From Amoebophrya sp. A120 (lineage: Eukaryota > Sar > Dinophyceae > Syndiniales > Amoebophryaceae), in NCBI GenBank assembly GCA_905178155.1, contig CAJINV010000002.1:7160743-7224742 (forward strand): a stretch of DNA of 64,000 bases. The letters run 5' to 3'. This document shows positions 34,901 to 43,839 of this stretch, piece after piece. How positions within the stretch are numbered: position 1 is the first letter of the stretch; each line of letters begins with the position of its first letter. The translations under genes were made by a program, and so were the position numbers. The notes under the pieces are model-generated. The model saw only the letters and a list, made by a program, of their open reading frames with translations. It had not been told where the DNA came from and did not search any database.

Positions 34901-37076
34901 GTTCTTGTTCGTGCCCTGAAGGAAGATGCGTACTGTTTGCGTGTTTTGCTTTCGGAAATTTGTTCATTTCTCAAAAATAAATTGCATCTGTATAATTGCT
35001 ATTGCATGTCGCGACTGGTTTTGTCAGTCTTGCGCAAAATCGAAGAACAGGTCTTCCAATTATTCGACTTAGAAAGGGTGTTTATGTAGATGCATTTCGA
35101 AGATTCGCAACGGAGCCGCTGCGATTGCGCGTTAAAGCGTCTCAATCATCAAGAACACTTCATCTTCATCAGCGAGAAATGCATGACTTTCTTCCCTGTC
35201 GGAACCACCCAGAGGGCGTAATATTTGCGTGTGATAGTTTTTGCGCAGGCGGTAGAGAACGCGCGTATGACGGTGATGTATGCCCCAATGCTCGCCGTTC
35301 TGTTCGTCGTGTGCCGAATGCGTGCGCTGCAGCTAGCGCGCACGACGAGCAACACCATCCCCGCAAACGCCGGGCCACCGACGTACGCGCAGGAGTGCAT
35401 GTACCTCGCGACCTGGAGCGTGTTTGGAGGTCTCAAGCGTTTGTATTCCTTGCTGTTGATGCATGAAGTATTTGTGACGCAAGACAAACAAAAGGGCAAG
35501 GGTGGGGAACAAGGTAAAGACTTGCGCGCCTTTGATACTTACTTATTCATATTTACGAATTTGTAGCGGCTTCCCTTCCTTTGCTATTCAGCGCGTCGCG
35601 AACTTGCCATGCGAAGTAGCTTTATCGTCTCTATTCATTGGCTTTGGGCTATTGGTAAACATTGCATGGCAATTCATTTCACGCAACAGCGACCAGTGTA
35701 AAAACGCTTGAGAATCCTATAGCGTGCTGGCACAGATTTTGCTCGTGCTCGTCATGTCCTTTTCATACCCGATCGAGCTGGATGATTATGTCGGGGAACA
35801 AAGTCTTCTGCTACCCCTACCTATCATCAAGCTTTTTGTAGTTGTTTTCAACAATCCTCCACGGTACTCAATTCGATTTAACGATTCGTTACGTTGTTTT
35901 TTGATGTAGTTGTTCGTGTAAAAATCATCCGACTTATTTTCGTATAAAACGAATCGATGCTGTAGTTGAGGACGCGGAGGGTCGTGCAACTCATGCATGG
36001 TGACTGGGCAAGAAGATTTTCGTTGCACGAGGATAACGAAGACGGCAATGTAAAGGTTCCCAAGACCAGTAACCTCACCGTTGCGTACTTGATTTCAGCG
36101 TTGCGGTACGGCTCCCTGATCGCCATGCACGGTGGCTCGTGCGGGATCGTGTACGCGTATCCACAGTGAATTTCCTGTACACGACGTACAAATGCGGTTC
36201 CTGCATGACCAAGCTTGCCTTCGATCCTAGTTAGCATGACAACTGCCATGCTCTAAGTTGGGGAAATTTTTGATGCATTTTGTACGTGTGCGGTAAATTT
36301 CCTGTGGATAACACGCTGATCTACATGACCCCGGAGACCATCCAGCCCTACGCACACAACCCGATCCTGCCCCCCAGTGTCGGGGTGGAGGTGCCTATGG
36401 TAGGGAAAAGCTGCGACCTCTCGGCCGGCTTGACGACGTCGACAAGTACTCGTTTATTTTAAGATCATACAGACCGCTTCGTGTTCGTCTGCGAGTTCAT
36501 CGAAGTATCATCTCGGAAAGAACTCTCAGGCCCTCGCTGCAGGTCCACCATCCTCCCTAGGTTACAGCAACTCGTCCGCAGAGACGAGCAAAACCGTGGG
36601 AGTTCATTTTCGTTGTGCATGGATGCAGATATTATATGCCAAAAATATTAATCGATGACATGAAATGTTTACATGCGTCGGCCGCCGAAAAGGATCATAT
36701 GACTTCCTCCTCCATAGCCTCCGCTCCTGTCAGCCCGGAATCTACCGCTGCCGTCGCAGATATCCTCGCAAACAGTGTTAGCAACTTTTTTGGCAGATCA
36801 ATTCGTCAGGGTCAGGCGGTAACGCATGAGCTAAAACGCTGCAACTGCTGGCAGAGAAGCCTAGCATGCATCGAATAACGAAATAAGACACAGTGTAATA
36901 TCATGCATGGGTGGAGGTGGAGGAGCCTCCTTCTCAATCTTCAGTAAAATAAGCTGTTGGAGATGGAGGCGTTAACTAACACTTTCTGCTTGATAACAGG
37001 CTCCGCTCCACTGGGCTCGGCACCCGCGACCACGCCGGGCAGCGGCGCGGCAACCAGTTTCTTGGCGTTTGCGTGA
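31948..37076 (+). CDS. Polytopic membrane protein with about three internal repeats, many exons
   Basis: Supported exons: 31948-32262, 32575 to about 32655, about 32973-33175, 33278-33329, 33468-33807, 34095-34355, 34668-34868, 35249-35429, 35713 to about 35795, about 35990-36157 and 36316 to about 36380. A probable last exon is 37000-37076, ending in SFLAFA. The protein has repeating blocks: an INL..QYF.VY span, then PML(C/A)VL followed by (G)ARMRA(L/E)Q (near 33010, 34090 and 35290), a hydrophobic segment, LRYF and a YGG/HGG span. Each repeat carries several membrane helices. Function is unknown; it may belong to a conserved alveolate membrane family. Four introns look GT-AG (33330-33467, 34869-35248, 35430-35712 and the last), and five are introners. 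Exon 2's 3' border, the exon before 35990 and the region 36380-37000 are unresolved. Confidence 0.7.
32263..32569. mobile_element. Introner family C, copy 1 (307 bp)
   Basis: The direct repeat CCTTC lies at 32258-32262 and 32570-32574. The 5' end TATGGATGTGTCAGAGTTGA continues through AATCGACAAAGTTG; the 3' end is its inverted counterpart, ending GACGCTTCCATA. The period of 312 nt keeps the frame, but the element contains stops. Excision continues the first membrane repeat (YAMLAF joined to SRTFNAMY). Confidence 0.9.
33176..33272. mobile_element. Introner family F, copy 2, shortened (97 bp)
   Basis: The 5' end TATGACAGTGCACAACTCCC matches the family member at 7745. The 3' end (GGGGGAGATGAG...CTCATA) is diverged. 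Flanking 5-mers CCTGA (33171-33175) and CTTCA (33273-33277) match at three positions. The 102-nt period keeps the frame, and excision gives LPLL joined to TGSCSVPVDGEG, as in the sister repeats. Confidence 0.7.
33808..34089. mobile_element. Introner family D, copy 1 (282 bp)
   Basis: The flanks are TGCTG (33803-33807) and GGCTG (34090-34094). The ends are TATCATTTGTAAAAAC followed by CTCCCCAC, and GTGGGGACG followed by TTTTAACACAGGATA. The 287-nt period moves frame 1 to frame 3. Excision rebuilds MAPML joined to CILFIGARMRA, the conserved block found uninterrupted in the other repeats. Confidence 0.9.
34356..34662. mobile_element. Introner family C, copy 2 (307 bp)
   Basis: The direct repeat TTGCG lies at 34351-34355 and 34663-34667. 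The ends are TATGGGAGTGCCAGGATCG and TTCGATTCTGACACTTCAATA. It has exactly the same length and period (312 nt) as the copy at 32263. Excision joins RYFALFA to VYGGFSAV, matching LRYFLLAGVYGG in the preceding repeat. Confidence 0.92.
36158..36310. mobile_element. Introner family H, only copy (153 bp)
   Basis: The flanks ACGCG (36153-36157) and ACACG (36311-36315) match at four of five positions. The inverted ends are TATCCACAGTGAATTTCCTG and, inverted, TATCCACAGGAAATTTACCG, followed by an ACGTACAAA-type arm. The 158-nt period moves frame 2 to frame 1 and joins GIVYA to LIYMTPETIQP. Confidence 0.85.
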
Positions 37077-37099
37077 AGGGTCAGGGGTTGACTTGACTA

Positions 37100-37133
37100 C
37101 TTGACTGCGCGTATAGCTTGACTGCGCGTATAG
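37100..37133. repeat. 17-bp tandem duplication
   Basis: CTTGACTGCGCGTATAG occurs twice in direct succession (37100-37116 and 37117-37133), just downstream of the membrane-protein gene. Probably a slippage product. Confidence 0.9.
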
Positions 37134-37838
37134 TTATGTCGCAGTGGAGGTCTCACTAGTAGGCGGAGATGAGCGATGTACAGAGACTCAGTAGCGGGCA
37201 TTCTCGCAGCACCATAGATAAGGTCGAGCTCCTCATCTTTCAGGCCCTTTTTTTTTTCCACAGTAGTTTCTTTTGTGAGTTTCTACTTTCGCGGCGACCA
37301 TTTGCATCTTTCACAGCGCCCGGAAAGCGCGACATCTGATCGTGAAATGACATAATATTTTTTTCCGTCGAAGGAGACATAGAGATAGAAGATGAACTTC
37401 TTGATGAAGATGATTTTGCACAGCAGTTTCGTTGTCAACAACGAGAACGACGTTGTTTACCTGTCTGACCGAAGGTGTCAAATGCAAAGTACTCAGGCGA
37501 TCATACTGAAATCCGTCACACAATCGAGGAAAAATACTCAGGATCAACTTTTATCGAAGTAAACAAAGGCTAAAAATCATATCCGCTAAAGATGTATCGG
37601 TCGCATGTGATTCTTACCAAGGCATGCAGCAATCGCGAAAGGAATTATGATCCTGATCCATCAAGATAAAGTGGTAAATACACACAAAAGATCTTGGCAC
37701 CTTGGCGGCAAAACTAAAAATGAGTTGTTGTGGGTCGGCGAAGCAAGCCTGGTGTGCTGCGTCCATGCTTCCAATCTCAAAAAAAAAAAAAAACAGTCAT
37801 TGCTTTTTCGAATAAGTCGCTGGACTTCAACGTCAGCC

Positions 37839-37914
37839 TTATTGTAAAATCGCAACCTCTCATCTCATTCACTCCATCAAGCTTTATTGTAGAATCACAA
37901 CCTCTCATCTCATT
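37839..37914. repeat. Direct repeat, unit about 31 nt, spaced 45 nt
   Basis: TTATTGTAAAATCGCAACCT and TTATTGTAGAATCACAACCT start at 37839 and 37884 respectively. Both continue with CTCATCTCATT. Two mismatches lie within about 31 positions. This is a local duplication in AT-rich spacer upstream of the GH16 gene. Confidence 0.85.
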
Positions 37915-38139
37915 GGTTACACTTGTATACGATACAATTTGTATGATTCCAGATTGTCATCCTCATCATATCCATACCTCATAAGTATATCCACATCCGG
38001 TTGTATTGTGATAGACAATCACGATCAAAATTTTCATTGTATGATTTGCCAGAAACTATTAAACACGAAATAAAGTAGAGATAGAAACAACAAAGAAACA
38101 GGTTCGTCGCCCAGTGCTCAGGAGCTGCACCAGAACAAA

Positions 38140-41100
38140 ATGCTGAGTAAACGTTTCCCTGATGGCGCAGCAGGAGCCAGCTCCTCGTCCAAAAATAAGA
38201 AACAGCGCTCCGCCGCCGGCTACGTTGTTGCCTCGGTCGCCGCGGGAGCTACCGTTGCTGCTGCCCTCTTGTCCACCTCGCCCGGTATCTTTGGTATCGG
38301 CGCTGAGGCCGTTTCGGTCGTAGAAACTCCTGTTACAGATAACTACGGCGATCATGACTGGGAAGTGGTTCGCGACCCCGGCTGGGAAATGGTTCCCGAT
38401 CCCTACCGCATGCCGGGTAACTTGCCGTACCTGGGCAAGCACGTGGTAGTGGTTAGTCCGGACATGGAGGGTCTCCAAGCGGAATTGGACAACATTTTTA
38501 GCGAGAATACCCCGCGTTTGCAGTGGCCGCAGGACGCGCAGTGGAAGTCCTGGAACTTTCCCGTGCAGAATGACCCGCAATACCACAGTGGGATTCCGGG
38601 TCTCTTGCTGGATGCCGGGTACCAGGTGGAGGGCGCTACCGATCCGGCGGAGTGCGAGCCGGGAGCACGATGGAATCCGCCGCTGGCCTGCAGTAAGATT
38701 TACAACAACCCAAACCATCCAGGACAGCACCGGGGTCGGCACTTTGACCGCAGCGAACAGAGTCGCGTGCAAGTGTTCTTTCTCCCGGGCGAATACAAAG
38801 ACATCACCATTCGGCCGGGCTATTACCACGCCTATTCCGGTTTGGGCGAGGACATTGCCGATCCGAACCAGCGGGCCAGCATCGCAAAGGTGCTCATCAC
38901 CAATGGGAGCGAGCCGAACTACGGTGAGGGTGGCTTGAATAATTTTTGGCGATCCGTGGAGAACTTCCACGTGACAGGAGACGTGACAGCGGCCGTGTCG
39001 CAGGCCGCGCCGTTGCGCCGTCTGTTGGTGGATGGGAGCCTGAAGCTGGCTGCCATGCTGAAACCCGATGGGCGTGACGACCCTGACACGCCCACGATGG
39101 GGCGGACCTCGGGCGGGCACATGCAGGACGTGACCGTCAAGAACACCATTCTTCTCGGGTCGCAGCAGCAATTTTGCCTCGTCGACACGAAAGCCGAACA
39201 GTACACAGACGGTGCGTGGAGCTTTGTAGGCGTGAACGCCCAGGGGGATATCTCGAAGGTATCGCAAAACGCGGCCAAGACGGTGATTTCGCAAGACCAG
39301 AAGCCGGTCACCGCCTCCAAGCCTTTCCTGATTGTGCGAAAGAAACCGGACGGCAGTGGTGACTTCGAGTACTGGCTCAAAGTTCCCGGATTCACAAACC
39401 ACCAGCGTCTTTTGTCCAACTCGGCGAAGAACGACGATGCTTCCGTGCAGGATGAGGTCTTCGGCCCGATAACCGCGGCCCAAAACTCGCTCGTCTACAT
39501 TGCCTTCCCGAACGCGCCCGGCGCCTCGTACGACGAGCGGAAGAAGAGCACGGATAAAATCCGCAGCGCGCTGCAAAAGGGGCAGCACGTGCTGCTGACG
39601 CCGGGTATCTACTCGCTGACAGACGCGTTGGAGTTCAAGAAGGACATGGACGGCCAGGTCTTGCTCGGTCTTGGTTTTGTGACCCTCGAGGTGGAGCGCG
39701 AGACCGAATCCGCCCCCGTGTTCCCGGCAATCCGGGTACCCGGTTCGGCCACGCGCCCGAACATTGCGGCCATCACGCTGCAGCCGGGAAAGAACTCAGT
39801 TTTGAAGGACGCGGCTGGGAAGCCAAGCGTGTTGCTGCATTTGGAACGAGTGGAGCGCAGCTACAAAGCCACGGACTATGCCATTCTGTCCGACGTTTTC
39901 ACGCGCGTGGGAGGAGACAACAGTGTGAAGACAGACGGAAATAACCGGGAGGTGGACACGATGGTGCAAGTGGACCGGGACCAGGTGGTGATGATGGACT
40001 TGTGGCTCTGGCGCGCCGACCACGACGTGGACGGCCCGGTGGGCGAGGGCGACACGAAGGCCAACCGCGTGAACACGGCCATCCGCGTGAACGGACGCAA
40101 AGTGGTGGCCTACGGGCTCGCGGCCGAGCACGTGATGCAGAACCACGTGGAGTGGAACGGAGACGACGGCTTTGTGGCCTTCTACCAGTCCGAGCTGCCC
40201 TACGACTTCACGAAGGATTGGGGCTTCTCGCCCAACCAATACGACACGTCCCCCTCGGAAGACGGCTGGAGCTTGGTGCAAGCCAAGGCGCAGTACTACG
40301 GCTACAAGGTGACGGGCGAAAACCACCAGGCGCACGGCGTTGGCGTCTACATGTATCCGCGCGACAACGTGGTCACCGTCGCGGCAGGGTTTTCGGTGCC
40401 CGACTCGGCGACCATCGAGAACGCGTTCACCGTATTTTTAAACGGAAAGCTGGGCAGCAAAATCTTGAACGTGATCGAGAACAGCAAGAACTTGTGCCCT
40501 GGCAGCGACACGCCAGTTTCCGATCCTAAGGCCGGAGCCCCGCGCTTCTGCCGAAAGCCGAAAAACGGCGATCCGCAGCTACCGAACAAGCAAAGCCGGA
40601 AAATCCCGAAAAAATCTTCGAAGACGGTTAAAAATACTTCGACATCCAAGAAATGGCAGCAGGCCGAGAACTGTCCCGGCAGCGATCTTGAAGAGTTTAA
40701 GAAATGCTGGTACCCGTGGACTAAGGAATTTGGAGGCGACCCTACCGCTGGAACGGTGGACTACCCCGCCGGTTCCAGCCAGTACTATTTCGACCAGTTG
40801 GTGACCAAAGATGAGGGGGGCGCGGACGGGAAACCGCGGATCAGCATTGATTTCCATAAGGGGGCCATCGACAACTCGAAAGCCACATTCTGGGACCAGC
40901 GCCCTGCCATCCGTATGCACACGAAAAAGGCTTTCGGAGCGGGCTCCCTGTTTCTGGTTGACGTCGAGCAAATTCCGGTTTTGGACGGTGCCTGGCCCGG
41001 CATCTGGACTGCGCATGCCGGGGGGGCGCCGGGCATCTCGGGGTGGCCGGCCTCGGGCGAATTCGATATGGTCGAACACGTCAATGGCACCGGCATGAAG

Positions 41101-42075
41101 GGCATGCGAACCACCCTGCACACTCAAGCGGACGACCCGCAGCACACGTGTATCATGAAGAAAGAAGACATGGGACCGATGCAGGACGAATTGGATCTGC
41201 TTCAGAGCGGGAACCGCGTGGCATCGAACAACTGCCAAGGGAGCGATGGCTGCGGGGTGGACGCCGGGAGGGCCGGGATCCCAAACGGCGTGTCGCTGAA
41301 CAAGCAAAGAGGCGGCATTCAGTTGATGGCGCTGGAAGAAGATCGAGCCGCCTTCTTCTGGATTCCGCGCACGGACGCGGACCAAATCACGCCTGCCCAG
41401 AAAGACGACGGCGCCTTTTGGGAAACAAAACTGAACTTGGAGTACCAAAAGAGTGACGACCCGAATGTGGTGAATGCCTACGCCATCTTCTCTCTCGCGG
41501 ACACGAATTGTAGCGCGCGGCAGCTATTCAAGTCGCAGACGCTGATCCTCAATACAACCTTTTGCGGAGTTTGGGCCGGAAAAGTGCTGTACCCTTCACA
41601 AACAGTTTGGGAATCTTGGGAATGGTGCAACAAGCTGGTTAGGGACGCTCAATACGGGTTGCCGGAGCAAGTCGATCCGAACACAGGAAAGCCTGTCTGG
41701 AATGATCCGAAGACGGGAAAGCCAATCGCTGGCTTGGCCACCAATTTCCTGTTTAACGACATCAAGATTTTTTCCAAGGACGGCCGGAGCACAAACTGGA
41801 AGGAGAACATCCCCTTCAACATGGTCAAAAAAGCGCGGAACCTCTTGCGGCGGGCCAATAAGAACGTGGCGAGGGCTTCGGCAAAAGTCAAGAAAGCCAA
41901 AAGGTCGGCGCGGCGCTCGAACACGAAGGCTCGTCAGTTGAAAGTTCAGAAAGCCAAAGGGTCGCTGCGGCGCTCGAAGGCTCGTCGGTTACAAACTAAG
42001 AAAGCCATTGAAACAACAAGGTCGCAGCTGCGCCAGGCCCAGCGCAGTCTCGAAGCTTTGCAGCTCAACCCCTAA
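38140..42075 (+). CDS. Secreted or anchored beta-helix plus GH16 endo-beta-glucanase-like protein
   Basis: A 1311-aa intronless protein with an ATG in A-rich context. Residues of about 28-55 form a hydrophobic signal or anchor segment after a basic start. Residues ~60-790 resemble large secreted parallel beta-helix proteins of actinobacteria and fungi, with WLWRADHD, YGLAAEHVMQ, VEWNGDDGF and similar motifs. A Lys/Ser-rich linker follows (~805-845). Residues ~850-1215 look like a fungal-type GH16 endo-1,3(4)-beta-glucanase: SGWPASGEFDMVEHVNG carries the catalytic E-x-D-x-x-E (Glu974, Asp976, Glu979), and ILNTTFCGVWAG near 1135-1147 matches the conserved C-terminal segment. The last ~90 residues are a basic repeat tail (KKAKRSARR-type). 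The likely reaction is hydrolysis of beta-1,3 or mixed-linkage glucan such as algal storage or wall glucan, outside the cell. Absence of introns in an introner-rich neighbourhood suggests transfer or recent arrival. Confidence 0.85.
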   Translation: MLSKRFPDGAAGASSSSKNKKQRSAAGYVVASVAAGATVAAALLSTSPGIFGIGAEAVSVVETPVTDNYGDHDWEVVRDPGWEMVPDPYRMPGNLPYLGKHVVVVSPDMEGLQAELDNIFSENTPRLQWPQDAQWKSWNFPVQNDPQYHSGIPGLLLDAGYQVEGATDPAECEPGARWNPPLACSKIYNNPNHPGQHRGRHFDRSEQSRVQVFFLPGEYKDITIRPGYYHAYSGLGEDIADPNQRASIAKVLITNGSEPNYGEGGLNNFWRSVENFHVTGDVTAAVSQAAPLRRLLVDGSLKLAAMLKPDGRDDPDTPTMGRTSGGHMQDVTVKNTILLGSQQQFCLVDTKAEQYTDGAWSFVGVNAQGDISKVSQNAAKTVISQDQKPVTASKPFLIVRKKPDGSGDFEYWLKVPGFTNHQRLLSNSAKNDDASVQDEVFGPITAAQNSLVYIAFPNAPGASYDERKKSTDKIRSALQKGQHVLLTPGIYSLTDALEFKKDMDGQVLLGLGFVTLEVERETESAPVFPAIRVPGSATRPNIAAITLQPGKNSVLKDAAGKPSVLLHLERVERSYKATDYAILSDVFTRVGGDNSVKTDGNNREVDTMVQVDRDQVVMMDLWLWRADHDVDGPVGEGDTKANRVNTAIRVNGRKVVAYGLAAEHVMQNHVEWNGDDGFVAFYQSELPYDFTKDWGFSPNQYDTSPSEDGWSLVQAKAQYYGYKVTGENHQAHGVGVYMYPRDNVVTVAAGFSVPDSATIENAFTVFLNGKLGSKILNVIENSKNLCPGSDTPVSDPKAGAPRFCRKPKNGDPQLPNKQSRKIPKKSSKTVKNTSTSKKWQQAENCPGSDLEEFKKCWYPWTKEFGGDPTAGTVDYPAGSSQYYFDQLVTKDEGGADGKPRISIDFHKGAIDNSKATFWDQRPAIRMHTKKAFGAGSLFLVDVEQIPVLDGAWPGIWTAHAGGAPGISGWPASGEFDMVEHVNGTGMKGMRTTLHTQADDPQHTCIMKKEDMGPMQDELDLLQSGNRVASNNCQGSDGCGVDAGRAGIPNGVSLNKQRGGIQLMALEEDRAAFFWIPRTDADQITPAQKDDGAFWETKLNLEYQKSDDPNVVNAYAIFSLADTNCSARQLFKSQTLILNTTFCGVWAGKVLYPSQTVWESWEWCNKLVRDAQYGLPEQVDPNTGKPVWNDPKTGKPIAGLATNFLFNDIKIFSKDGRSTNWKENIPFNMVKKARNLLRRANKNVARASAKVKKAKRSARRSNTKARQLKVQKAKGSLRRSKARRLQTKKAIETTRSQLRQAQRSLEALQLNP

Positions 42076-43839
42076 GACGGCTTTGCTGTATCTCTTCGAT
42101 TTCGTCCTTCGTTGAACCATGGAGTAGAAGAATTCCAGATATTTTTCTATGAACTTTTACTTTAACCGATCGCGTTTTTCGAGATTTCTACACAGACGGA
42201 CGAGAAACATCTAGTAAGAACCTTGTTTGATGGCATTTGATGCTGTAAAATATCACAGAGCTCTTGAAATCATTGTGGATTTTCATTCGTAAGAGAACTG
42301 GTCCTCTTCCAATACTAATTACGATTGAGTACGCATGATTCTCGAGCGCAATGTGAACGGAATTCGAGGTGACATGGCCACGGTCCATATTTACACGATT
42401 AGAACGAACCAAGCCAGCGGGGACCGAAGAAGTGGTCATGACTCCTTGGTGCTTTGTAAAGAGGCTACTTACTTATGACGAGGCAACTCCTCTCCTCAAG
42501 TAGTTTCGATGTTAGCGGTGTAAGCACAACTAGGAGTACAAATACAATGACAAAGGTAGCGTTTTGATTTGAACGAAGAATGCTAAGCATACATGAACAC
42601 TCAACGCCGTTGAATGTTCAAACCTCGTACACCGTTACGGTGTACGAGGTTCTATCTGACAGGGACGTGGTCAATCTATTTTTATCATGGGGGAAGATGC
42701 CATCTTAGATGGGGGGCGGAGGTGCACGAAAAGCCTAAACCCGTCCTTGCAGAAGTGTTATTTTCGTGGGCAACTACTCACATTCGTGTACAATTTATTC
42801 CAGAATTATAATCACCAACGAACGAAGAAACTCTTTGCAACCAAGACGCCTGTCTCCATCGCTGGGATGAACACAAAAAGCAAGAGCTCTCTAGCAAACA
42901 TCTGCGAACCATTTATTTGATTTACCGATTGGCTTTTACTTCTTCTTTCAGTTCTTTATCTTTATCTTTCTGAAAATTCTACTACCGAGTCGACGGCGCC
43001 GGGTGCCATCATCTCGTTCGGAGTATATTTTCATTTGCAGCAGGACTAGGTAGAAGTAACGGAAAGAAGAGTTTTCAGCTGGTTTTTATTTGCTTCTTAT
43101 GGAAGATGAAGTCGCGGATCACAAGTCGATCTACACCATGCTAAATGCAGGAAGACGGTACTGTAGTTGGACTCTGAGTGCTACTTTATGGAAAGGCAAA
43201 GATTTCATGCAAAAAATGAAAACAGCGTCAGCCATTGCAGTGACTGCACCTGGATTATCCTCTGCACTGCAGCTGCTGCCAGAGTTCGTTGTTCTCCGAT
43301 TATCTATTTTGTTTTCGTCTGATATATTGACGAGGCCCTCGCTTGAAAAAGCTTGAAGGGTAAAAAGAAGATCGTCCACCTTGTTTTTTTGTCGTATAAT
43401 CCGAGACAGCAGAGTGGAGAGAGGACAGCAAAGTCAAATTGCGAAGAAAATCAATCTGTGCGAATGGCTCGGGAGGGACTGACGCTGCTTCCAGATGTTG
43501 AATGAGGAGAAGATATATTCCCACTCGAAATATGTATCGCGCCGCAGATAATTCTTCGGTAGCGTCGTTCTGGTTAGCTTCAATTCTTTTGTGTTGCTCC
43601 TTGTGTCGTGACCTCGTCAGTCTCGCTTCTCTTTCGTTTCTTTCTGCGTCTCTTCTTGTAGCATGTGTCGCTAGAAATAAATTAACATAATTAAAGTGTT
43701 TTTCCGGCAGCATGTTTACAGTAACACTAACGAAACGAGAACACGAAAGGCCAGTACAAATAGAGATCAAGACAGGTGGGTGTCGTTGTGGATTTTTTTG
43801 AAGGCGCCGTCAAAGAACTCGAACTCGAAGATCTTCAAA
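42076..43839. other. Intergenic region with paired hairpins
   Basis: About 1.76 kb. Two adjacent inverted repeats at 42594-42651 are the main feature. A small ATG frame at 43099-43356 (85 aa) and a minus-strand frame at 43300-43770 are not supported by any domain. Confidence 0.5.
42594..42651. repeat. Two adjacent perfect or near-perfect hairpins
   Basis: TGAACACTCAACG and CGTTGAATGTTCA (42594-42619, one mismatch, overlapping at the loop) are immediately followed by AACCTCGTACACCGT, one T, and ACGGTGTACGAGGTT (42621-42651). The second palindrome has 15-bp perfect arms. This could be a structured RNA element, a protein-binding palindrome or a 3'-end signal of the GH16 gene 520 nt upstream. 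Confidence 0.8.

Larger units (their letters stand above)
37077..38139. other. Intergenic region with small direct repeats
   Basis: About 1.06 kb. It holds a 17-bp tandem duplication (37100-37133), a poly-A run near 37779-37792, and a roughly 31-nt direct repeat spaced 45 nt apart (from about 37839 and 37884). No gene or RNA is supported. Confidence 0.5.

Noticed and set aside
38059-39588. 509-aa open frame on the minus strand opposite the GH16 gene
   Set aside because: Its composition (Val/Leu/His/Arg-rich) is typical of the antisense of a GC-rich coding exon, and the + strand protein has recognisable domains.
43099-43356. 85-aa + strand frame in the same spacer
   Set aside because: An ATG start is present but no domain, conserved feature or splice context supports it.
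43300-43770. 156-aa minus-strand frame in the spacer before the giant gene
   Set aside because: No domain, low-complexity AT-rich sequence, and it opposes the direction of all other genes.
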